From positions 1 through 19,720 of the forward strand of contig CAZTCX010000062.1 of the NCBI GenBank assembly GCA_964612515.1: a stretch of 19,720 bases of DNA. Direction: 5' to 3'. The position numbers and the translations under genes are program-made. A model generated the notes under the pieces. That model ran no database searches. It was not told the origin of the DNA and saw only the letters and a list, made by a program, of their open reading frames with translations. Each line of letters starts with the position of its first letter. Position 1 is the stretch's first letter. Below are positions 14,391 to 19,720 of this stretch, piece after piece. Source of the DNA: SABY01 sp964612515 (GTDB lineage Bacteria; Bacteroidota; Bacteroidia; Bacteroidales; 4484-276).

Positions 14391-15170
14391 ATGACTTGGA
14401 TTGAAGCTTTACTGCTGGGTTTGCTCCAGGGGTTTACCGAATTTTTGCCCGTGAGCAGCAGCGGGCACCTCGAAATTGGAAAAGCCCTGATGGGAATTGA
14501 TGTAGAACACAGCCTTGTGTTCACCGTCGTGGTGCATGGCGCCACAGTTTTGAGCACCATTGTGGTTTTTTATAAAGAAATCGTTGCTTTAATAAGAGGT
14601 TTTTTCCGCTTCCGGTGGAACGACGAAACACAATACCTCACCAAAATCGCCATCTCACTCATTCCCATCGCCATCGTAGGTTTGTTTTTTAGAGATGAGG
14701 TAGAAACATTTTTTGATGGCAATCTCACTTTTGTAGGCGCCATGCTCCTGCTCACTGCCATAATTCTTGCGCTGACCTATTTCCGAAAATTCAACAACAA
14801 GGCAATTGGTTATCTTGATGCCTTTATCATCGGCATCGCACAAGCGGCAGCGGTAATGCCCGGACTGTCGCGTTCAGGAAGTACCATCGCCACAGGTCTG
14901 ATGCTGGGCAACAAACGCGAAGAGGTAGCCAAGTTTTCTTTTCTAATGGTTTTGATTCCAATCATTGGTGCCAACCTGAAAGACCTTGCCGGCGGCGAGA
15001 TGACCAACGAAGCCATTGGCTGGGTACCGTTGCTCGTCGGATTTCTTGCGGCGTTTGTAGCTGGTATGTTGGCCATACGCTGGATGCTTCGAATAGTGCA
15101 AAAAGGCAAACTCATCTATTTCGCCATCTACTGCGCCATCATCGGCATGCTTGCGATCATACTTTCGTAA
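14391..15170 (+). CDS. uppP: Undecaprenyl-diphosphate phosphatase
   Basis: 259 residues, close to the usual length (E. coli 273). It removes a phosphate from undecaprenyl pyrophosphate at the inner membrane, recycling the lipid carrier for peptidoglycan and other surface polymers; overproduction of the family confers bacitracin resistance. Both signature motifs are present: the (E/Q)xxxE motif and following loop, LLQGFTEFLPVSSSGH (Gln13, Glu17, His26), and PGLSRSGST with catalytic Arg161. About seven or eight hydrophobic spans are visible. The gene sits 11 bases after DUF3098 and 3 bases before truB, within the same operon. Confidence 0.95.
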   Translation: MTWIEALLLGLLQGFTEFLPVSSSGHLEIGKALMGIDVEHSLVFTVVVHGATVLSTIVVFYKEIVALIRGFFRFRWNDETQYLTKIAISLIPIAIVGLFFRDEVETFFDGNLTFVGAMLLLTAIILALTYFRKFNNKAIGYLDAFIIGIAQAAAVMPGLSRSGSTIATGLMLGNKREEVAKFSFLMVLIPIIGANLKDLAGGEMTNEAIGWVPLLVGFLAAFVAGMLAIRWMLRIVQKGKLIYFAIYCAIIGMLAIILS

Positions 15171-15173
15171 ATA

Positions 15174-15902
15174 ATGATTTCGAAAAATAACATTCCCGAA
15201 CTCCCCGATTTCACTACTGGAGAGGTAATCCTTATCAATAAGCAACTGCGCTGGACTTCCTTTGATATTGTGAACAGTCTGCGCATATTTTTAAAATATG
15301 CCTTCGGTCACCGCAAGCTCAAAATAGGCCATGCCGGTACCCTCGACCCGCTGGCCACCGGATTGGTGATTGTATGCACCGGACGAAAAACCAAAGAGAT
15401 AGACCAATACCAGGCGCAGCAAAAAACCTACACCGGAAGCCTGATGCTGGGGCAAACAACGCCCAGTTTTGATCTGGAAACAGAACCCGACCAGAATTTT
15501 GAAACACAGCACATCACCCTGGAAATGATTCATGAGACAACCAAAAAATTCACTGGCCTTATCCAGCAGCAGCCACCGATATTTTCGGCCATTAAAATCG
15601 ACGGCAAAAAAGCCTACAACCTTGCCCGCGCCAATAAATCCGTTGAAATGCGGGAACGGGAGGTGGAGATTTTTAAATTTAATATTACCAAAATAGAGAT
15701 GCCGGAGGTTTGGTTTGAGGTGGAATGCAGCAAAGGAACCTACATCCGTTCGTTGGCCAACGATTTTGGAAAAGCCCTTGGCAGTGGAGCCTATCTCGCG
15801 TCATTGTGCCGCACTGCCATTGGCGATTACCGCAACGACGATGCCCTGACAGTAGATGAATTTAAAAAGATTTTTGGCAAAAACGAAACGATTACCACGT
15901 AG
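15174..15902 (+). CDS. truB: tRNA pseudouridine(55) synthase TruB
   Basis: 242 residues. It converts U55 of the tRNA T-arm to pseudouridine. The catalytic motif KIGHAGTLDPLATGLV is intact with nucleophile Asp58; other family segments are INKQLRWTSFDIVN, TYTGSLMLGQTTPSFD, QQPPIFSAIKIDGKKAYNLAR, and CSKGTYIRSLANDFG. The chain is shorter than E. coli TruB (314) because the C-terminal PUA-like extension is absent, which is common in Bacteroidota. It is the last gene of the ftsX operon, only 3 bases after uppP. Its stop codon (15900-15902) falls inside what looks like half of a widespread inverted repeat (ACGTAGAGACGCACT), so its extreme C-terminus may have been set by that insertion. Confidence 0.95.
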   Translation: MISKNNIPELPDFTTGEVILINKQLRWTSFDIVNSLRIFLKYAFGHRKLKIGHAGTLDPLATGLVIVCTGRKTKEIDQYQAQQKTYTGSLMLGQTTPSFDLETEPDQNFETQHITLEMIHETTKKFTGLIQQQPPIFSAIKIDGKKAYNLARANKSVEMREREVEIFKFNITKIEMPEVWFEVECSKGTYIRSLANDFGKALGSGAYLASLCRTAIGDYRNDDALTVDEFKKIFGKNETITT

Positions 15903-15920
15903 AGACGCACTGAGTACGTT
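15897..15920. repeat. Remnant of an acgtagagacgca-type inverted repeat overlapping truB stop
   Basis: The stretch reads acgtagagacgcact, then gagtacgt. It resembles one arm of the short palindromes (GTAGAGACGCA...TGCGTCTCTAC) scattered through many bacterial genomes, including Bacteroidota; the second arm here has decayed to a bare acgt. It supplies the truB stop codon TAG. Confidence 0.4.
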
Positions 15921-15983
15921 TAACTGACGGGCCTATGAAATGATCACAGTTAATAAATGAACACCAGTTTGAATTTTTGATTT

Positions 15984-16173
15984 TTTGATATTGGGATTTG
16001 TTTGGGATTTGCTTTATTGCCATTTGGGATTTATTTGAAATTTGACCTGTTGCCATCTGGGATTTATTTGAATTTTGCCCTGTTGCCATTTGGGATTTGG
16101 GATTTATTTGAAATTTGACCTATTGCTATTTGGGATTTATTTGAAATTTGCCCTATTGTTATTTGGAATTTAT
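15984..16173. repeat. 33-bp tandem repeat (minisatellite) between truB and rsmI
   Basis: Units of 33 bases (ttgccatttgggatttattt, then gaaatttgacctg) occur at 16017-16049, 16050-16082, 16083-16122 (a 40-base unit with gggattt duplicated), 16123-16155 and a partial copy at 16156-16173. A degenerate leading copy lies at about 15984-16016. Because 33 is 11 codons, both strands give apparent 11-residue repeat peptides, but these frames have no gene-like start or context. The array fills the gap between two converging genes. Confidence 0.8.
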
Positions 16174-16182
16174 CAATTCCCT

Positions 16183-16854
16183 TTAAGCTTTCCCCGCCAC
16201 CACGATTACAAATTCCCCTTTCACAATTCCCGTGGTAAAATGTTCGATAATACTTTCGAGCGATCCTCTTACCGTTTCTTCGTAAATCTTCGTTAGCTCC
16301 CGTGACACGGATGCCTGACGATCGTTGCCGCAGTGTTCAGCGAGCTGCTGGAGTGTTTTAAGCAGCCGGTGTGGCGATTCGTACAGGATAAAAGTATAAG
16401 GCAATTGTGCCAGAAATTCCAGCTTTGTCTGGCGTCCCTTTTTGTGGGGCAGAAATCCTTCAAAAACAAAACGATCTGCCGGCAGGCCTGAATCGACGAG
16501 TGCCGGCACAAAAGCCGTTGCGCCTGGCAGACATTCCACCGCCACGCCCAGCCGGATGCACTCGCGCACCAGCAGAAATCCGGGGTCGGAAATGGCCGGC
16601 GTACCCGCATCACTCATCAGCGCTGCCGTTGCTCCGCCAGCCAGCCGCATGGCAAGATTTTGATAAACCTTGTGTTCGTTGTGCTGATGGTAAGCCGTAA
16701 ATGGTTTGCTTATGCCGTGATGCCTAAGCAGTACGCCCGAAGTGCGCGTATCTTCGGCCAGCACAAAATCCACTTCCTGCAGAACGCGCAAGGCACGAAG
16801 CGTAATATCGTCAAGATTGCCGATCGGCGTGGGAACAAGATAAAGTCGGGACAT
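16183..16854 (-). CDS. rsmI: 16S rRNA (cytidine(1402)-2'-O)-methyltransferase RsmI
   Basis: 223 residues. It methylates the 2'-OH of C1402 in the 16S rRNA decoding centre using S-adenosylmethionine. Diagnostic segments: LYLVPTPIGNLDDITLRALR at the N-terminus, DFVLAEDTRTSGVLLRHHGI, MSDAGTPAISDPGFLLVREC, and LPGATAFVPALVDSGLP, followed by FEGFLPHKKGR and YESPHRLLKTL. This is the tetrapyrrole-methylase (SAM-binding) fold. The E. coli enzyme (286) has an extra C-terminal domain not present here; the chain ends with the beta strand GEFVIVVAG. It diverges from the S41 peptidase gene, and the two share a palindromic double promoter. It converges with truB across a tandem repeat. Confidence 0.95.
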   Translation of the reverse strand: MSRLYLVPTPIGNLDDITLRALRVLQEVDFVLAEDTRTSGVLLRHHGISKPFTAYHQHNEHKVYQNLAMRLAGGATAALMSDAGTPAISDPGFLLVRECIRLGVAVECLPGATAFVPALVDSGLPADRFVFEGFLPHKKGRQTKLEFLAQLPYTFILYESPHRLLKTLQQLAEHCGNDRQASVSRELTKIYEETVRGSLESIIEHFTTGIVKGEFVIVVAGKA

Positions 16855-16900
16855 GAGCGGCTGTGATGTATTATAAGATTATCAAATGAATTGCGTTAGA

Positions 16901-16916
16901 TACTTTTGCAAAAGTA
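16901..16916. promoter_or_regulatory. Palindromic back-to-back -7 boxes TACTTTTGCAAAAGTA
   Basis: A perfect 16-base palindrome made of TACTTTTG on the plus strand (16901-16908) and the same box on the minus strand (16909-16916), each an exact TAnnTTTG. The plus box would serve the S41 peptidase gene (ATG 36 bases downstream of it); the minus box would serve rsmI (54 bases downstream). The two sites are contiguous, so RNA polymerase could hardly occupy both at once. Confidence 0.6.
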
Positions 16917-16944
16917 AAAATTCAACCCAAAGATTCAATTAGTA

Positions 16945-18597
16945 ATGTCAAGGTTCAAATATAAAATCACCATTTATCTCCCTTTGCTCTTCGCTTTTGT
17001 TCTCATAGCAGGCATTTTAGTCGGGGTTCGTTTGGCTCCGAAGAGTGCTGCCGGCAACAAAGTTTATTCAATCAATCTCTCGGGTTACAACAAGATCAGC
17101 GACATTCTTACGCTCATCAACCGCGACTATGTGGATACTGTAAATATTGAAGAGATACAGGACGAGGCCATCACCGATATCCTTTCTAAGCTCGATCCAC
17201 ATTCGCAGTACATTCCGGCAAGCGATTTCGATCAGGTAAATGAGCAGCTCGAAGGAAACTTTGAAGGCATCGGGGTTCAGTTTAGGATAGAGAAAGATAC
17301 CGTGATGGTAATTTCGCCAATTGCCGGAGGCCCCAGCGAAAATGCCGGCATCCGCGCCGGCGACCGCATCGTCATTGTCGAAAAAGATACCATTGCCGGC
17401 GTGGGCATCGCCAACGAAGATGTGATGAAAGCGCTCAAAGGGCCGCGCGGCACAAAAGTTAACATTCGCGTCTTTCGCCGGTCGGAGCCTGAATTGCTCG
17501 ATTTTACGCTTACGCGAAATGTCATCCCAACCTACAGCGTCGATATCGCTTACATGGTCGACGATTCGATTGGATATGTGAAACTGAACAAGTTTTCGGC
17601 GACAACCCACGAGGAGCTTACCCGTGCTTTGCGCAAATTGAAAGAGCAGGGCATGCACCAGCTTATCCTCGATCTGCGCAACAATACCGGTGGCTACTTG
17701 CAGGCTGCCATCAATGTGTCCGATGAGTTTCTTAAAGATGAAGAGCTGATCGTTTACACCGAGGGGAAAAGCCGTCCGCGCAATTATGCCTATGCCACAG
17801 CCAAAGGCAACTTTGAAGATGAAGAGCTTATCATCCTTATCGACGAAGGCTCGGCTTCGGCAAGCGAAATCGTTGCCGGCGCCATCCAGGACAACGACCG
17901 CGGAACCATCATGGGGCGCCGCTCGTTTGGCAAAGGTCTGGTGCAGGAGCCGATGAATCTTTACGACGGATCAGCCATCCGGCTTACCGTTGCCCGATAT
18001 TATACCCCAACAGGACGTTGCATACAGAAACCTTACGACAACGGAAAGGAGGATTATTACGCTGAGTTTCATAACCGTTTTGTGAACGGCGAAGCTTTGC
18101 ATGCCGACAGCATCCATTTTAGCGATTCGCTCAAATATGTAACACCCGGCGGAAAGGTGGTTTATGGTGGCGGCGGCATTATGCCCGACATTTTTGTACC
18201 AATCGAAACGGGCGACAACCTAGCTTACTATAACCGGCTCATCAACAAAGGCGTAGTCTATGATTTTGCTTTCGATTATACTGATACCCATCGCAAGGAA
18301 TTACAGCGCTACGGCGATGTAAAGGCGTTCGACCGCGGCTTTCGCATTGACGAAAAGATGATGCAGGAGTTTTTCGACTATGCCGATGCCCACGGCGTGA
18401 AACGCGATCCGGCAGGAATTGCGGCCAATCGCGAAACAATCCGTACGCTTCTCAAGGCGCTCATTGCCCGAAACATCCTCGACGATGCAGGGTTTTATCC
18501 CATCTACCTCCGCATCGACAACACCTTTCAGCAGGCTGTAAAGCAGATGAAAATAGATCGGAAGAAAAATGTTACGGACGGCCTCGCTACAAAATAA
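16945..18597 (+). CDS. S41 family C-terminal processing peptidase (CtpA/Prc-like)
   Basis: 550 residues. An N-terminal signal anchor (about 9-28) places it in the periplasm. A short helical region is followed by a PDZ domain (about 100-180: GIGVQFRIEKD, ISPIAGGPSENAGIRAGDRI) that recognises substrate C-termini. The S41 catalytic core (about 190-360) contains LDLRNNTGGYLQAAINVSDE, the nucleophile loop GSASASEIVAG with Ser305, and the general base Lys330 in RSFGKGLVQ; the 25-residue spacing equals that of E. coli Prc. Residues about 380-550 are a C-terminal domain common in Bacteroidota members. It cleaves tails of envelope proteins; the substrate is unknown. Transcribed away from rsmI from the palindromic promoter; ATG 16945 gives the expected anchor. 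Confidence 0.92.
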   Translation: MSRFKYKITIYLPLLFAFVLIAGILVGVRLAPKSAAGNKVYSINLSGYNKISDILTLINRDYVDTVNIEEIQDEAITDILSKLDPHSQYIPASDFDQVNEQLEGNFEGIGVQFRIEKDTVMVISPIAGGPSENAGIRAGDRIVIVEKDTIAGVGIANEDVMKALKGPRGTKVNIRVFRRSEPELLDFTLTRNVIPTYSVDIAYMVDDSIGYVKLNKFSATTHEELTRALRKLKEQGMHQLILDLRNNTGGYLQAAINVSDEFLKDEELIVYTEGKSRPRNYAYATAKGNFEDEELIILIDEGSASASEIVAGAIQDNDRGTIMGRRSFGKGLVQEPMNLYDGSAIRLTVARYYTPTGRCIQKPYDNGKEDYYAEFHNRFVNGEALHADSIHFSDSLKYVTPGGKVVYGGGGIMPDIFVPIETGDNLAYYNRLINKGVVYDFAFDYTDTHRKELQRYGDVKAFDRGFRIDEKMMQEFFDYADAHGVKRDPAGIAANRETIRTLLKALIARNILDDAGFYPIYLRIDNTFQQAVKQMKIDRKKNVTDGLATK

Positions 18598-18686
18598 TGT
18601 TGATTAGCTTCGGGTATTATTTCATAATAATTAATTCTGCGTTGGCCGTTTATTAGTAGATTTTTTCAAAATAAAAATTGATTCTT

Positions 18687-19124
18687 ATGTCATTTACCTA
18701 CGAATATCCCCGTCCTTCAGTTACTGCCGACATTGCTATTTTTAGTGATAATACCGAAAACCAAAAGGTTTTGCTGATCCAGCGTGGCAACGATCCCTTC
18801 AAAGGTCAATGGGCGCTACCGGGAGGTTTCATCGAGATGGATGAAACACTTATGGCAACTGCGATGCGCGAGCTGAAAGAAGAAACGGGTCTCTCTGTTC
18901 CTGAACTAACTCAATTCCGAACGTATGGCGATCCCGGTCGCGACCCGCGTGGGCGCACCGTTACTGTAATTTTTTTTGGTTTCGTAAATCCCGACAAGGC
19001 AACCGTTGCCGGTGGTGATGATGCTGCCGAAGCCCGCTGGTTCCCTATCGATCAGCTACCAACGCTGGCTTTCGATCATCAAAAGATAGTTACAGAGCTT
19101 ATTGGGTTTCTGGGCAGCCGGTGA
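18687..19124 (+). CDS. Nudix hydrolase
   Basis: 145 residues from ATG 18687; the in-frame TTG at 18678 is less likely. The Nudix box is complete: Gly47, Glu53, and RELKEETGL at 61-69, matching Gx5Ex7REUxEExGU, so divalent-metal-dependent cleavage of a nucleoside diphosphate linked to another moiety is expected. The segment TYGDPGRDPRGRTVTV (about 79-94) is typical of ADP-ribose pyrophosphatase-type Nudix proteins and of the Nudix-like domain of NrtR regulators, but there is no DNA-binding domain here. ADP-ribose or a related NAD-derived compound is the best guess for substrate. It follows the S41 gene by 89 bases with only a weak -7-like sequence (TAGATTTT) ahead. Confidence 0.9.
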   Translation: MSFTYEYPRPSVTADIAIFSDNTENQKVLLIQRGNDPFKGQWALPGGFIEMDETLMATAMRELKEETGLSVPELTQFRTYGDPGRDPRGRTVTVIFFGFVNPDKATVAGGDDAAEARWFPIDQLPTLAFDHQKIVTELIGFLGSR

Positions 19125-19187
19125 GGTTACTCTTGATTTTGGGGGAGAAATTATTTGATGATAGGCTTATTCTGCAAGCCAAAATGG

Positions 19188-19382
19188 TTAATCCTGAATT
19201 AAACCCAATTCCATCTTGAGTTCTTCGTGGGATGTCCACTTTTTATTCGACCGCTTAATTTCAAGCGACTCAATGTAATCTTCCGAATCTTGCTCAATCC
19301 TGAGCAGCCTTTCGTATTCTTTAATGTCAAGAATAACGGCCACCGGCTTATCACCATCTTTTATAATCTGAACATCAATCAT
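19188..19382 (-). CDS. Phd/YefM-like antitoxin
   Basis: 64 residues. The start (MIDVQIIKDGDKPVAVILDI) followed by KEYERLLRIEQDSEDYIE is the usual form of small Phd/YefM-type antitoxins: a beta-hairpin DNA-binding core and then an acidic helical tail that neutralises the toxin. Its ATG overlaps the stop codon of the upstream toxin fragment (ATGA at 19379-19382), so in the original operon the toxin came first, the reverse of the commonest order. With the toxin 5'-truncated, the antitoxin now appears to be an orphan, although it may still bind DNA or counter related toxins elsewhere. The family assignment is by pattern; another small antitoxin family is possible. Confidence 0.7.
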   Translation of the reverse strand: MIDVQIIKDGDKPVAVILDIKEYERLLRIEQDSEDYIESLEIKRSNKKWTSHEELKMELGLIQD

Positions 19383-19564
19383 TTGTATGCGTCCTTTCGG
19401 TGTTTAATTTGATAAATCAACATAACATTTAATTCGTCGTCAAAAATTATCCGATAATTTCCTGCTCTCAATCTTGATAACAAGTAATCAAAAATAAAGA
19501 AATCTTTAGGATTTGGTTTAATAGATAAGTAGAATTCATTGTTGTCCGGTAAACATAATATCCT
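19379..19564 (-). pseudogene. 5'-truncated RelE/ParE-like toxin
   Basis: An open frame of 61 residues with no ATG, GTG or TTG start. It ends with a typical RelE/ParE-family C-terminus: a helix/strand segment (PNPKDFFIFDYLL), then SRLRAGNYRIIFDDELNV, MLIYQIKHRKDAYK and stop. Full-length relatives have about 85-100 residues, so the N-terminal helices (roughly 25-40 residues) are missing. The frame runs into a TAA at 19565-19567, directly beside the inverted-repeat element starting at 19568, which suggests the element's arrival cut off the 5' end. The conserved Arg and Tyr-x-x-x-His-Arg residues remain, so the loss looks recent. It is too short and lacks a start, so automatic gene calling would miss it. 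An unusual start (for example ATT) cannot be excluded. Confidence 0.65.
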
Positions 19565-19567
19565 TTA

Positions 19568-19719
19568 AATAGATTCTTCACTCCACTTTGTTTCGTTCAG
19601 AATGACAAGGCATTAGGGTTTTTGGGAGGGCTAAGTCGGCGGCTGCGCCGCCGACTTAGCCCTCACTCCTCCAATTCATCGCAAACCCTTGTCTTTCTGA
19701 GCGCAGCGAAGAATCTATT
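19568..19719. mobile_element. 152-bp palindromic MITE-like element at window edge
   Basis: Perfect 12-base terminal inverted repeats, AATAGATTCTTC at 19568-19579 and its complement at 19708-19719. Internal homology continues as TTCAGAA-x-GACAAGG on the left and its complement on the right, then a central hairpin with perfect 17-base arms at 19627-19643 and 19647-19663 (agggctaagtcggcggc, loop tgc). It has no coding capacity. The end sequence AGATTCTTC...TCAGAATGACA is of a type scattered through many Bacteroidota genomes. The right flank is outside the window, so a target-site duplication cannot be examined. Confidence 0.65.
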
Positions 19720-19720
19720 G

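Noticed and set aside
16017..16173. Possible CRISPR array or repeat-peptide gene
   Set aside because: The units are contiguous with no unique spacers, so it is not CRISPR. The apparent 11-residue repeat peptides on both strands come only from the 33-base period.
17068..17658. 196-residue minus-strand open frame inside the S41 peptidase gene
   Set aside because: Antisense shadow of the conserved PDZ/S41 coding sequence, with no promoter box or recognisable domain.

Overview
The window reads as chromosomal DNA of a Bacteroidota (class Bacteroidia-like) bacterium. The evidence is a secreted protein with a type IX secretion (T9SS) C-terminal sorting domain, a Bacteroidota-type putative porin, a TRL-like lipoprotein, the order ftsX - DUF3098 - uppP - truB, A-rich leaders in place of strong Shine-Dalgarno sites, and several exact copies of the phylum's -7 promoter box TAnnTTTG just upstream of genes. 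I cannot assign a genus. No rRNA, tRNA, CRISPR array or complete transposon is visible.

Layout. 1-301: gene-free, with degenerate repeats and hairpins. 302-2387 (+): a small unknown protein, then a parallel beta-helix T9SS cargo protein. 2388-2555: repeat-rich convergent gap. 2556-4472 (-): putative outer-membrane porin. 4473-4932: gene-free, with the porin promoter and a MITE-like element. 4933-7490 (-): a two-gene translationally coupled operon, a three-TM membrane protein followed by an exported trypsin-like protease. 7691-8353 (+): K+-channel-like protein. 8417-9016 (-): HD phosphohydrolase. 9299-11167 (+): aspartate ammonia-lyase fused to an N-terminal cyclic-nucleotide-binding-like domain. 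11331-12268 (+): TRL-like lipoprotein with its own terminator, then an exported unknown protein. 12239-12982 (-): outer-membrane beta-barrel protein. 13172-15902 (+): ftsX, DUF3098, uppP, truB. 16017-16173: 33-bp tandem repeat between converging genes. 16183-16854 (-) rsmI and 16945-18597 (+) an S41 processing peptidase diverge from a palindromic double promoter. 18687-19124 (+): Nudix hydrolase. 19188-19564 (-): Phd-like antitoxin behind a 5'-truncated RelE-like toxin whose break lies next to a 152-bp palindromic element ending at the window edge.

How the genes fit together. Most of the window is envelope and housekeeping: cell-division signalling and lipid-carrier recycling (ftsX, uppP), rRNA/tRNA modification (rsmI, truB), periplasmic proteolysis (S41 and S1-type proteases), and surface or outer-membrane proteins. 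The least ordinary items are the cNMP-domain/aspartase fusion beside a divergent HD phosphohydrolase, the coupled membrane-protein/protease pair with an internal repeat in the membrane partner, the toxin truncation at a mobile-looking palindrome, and the rsmI/S41 double promoter packed into one 16-bp palindrome. Nothing here is a clear new defence or biosynthetic system; the first two are the best candidates for an uncharacterised regulatory arrangement.
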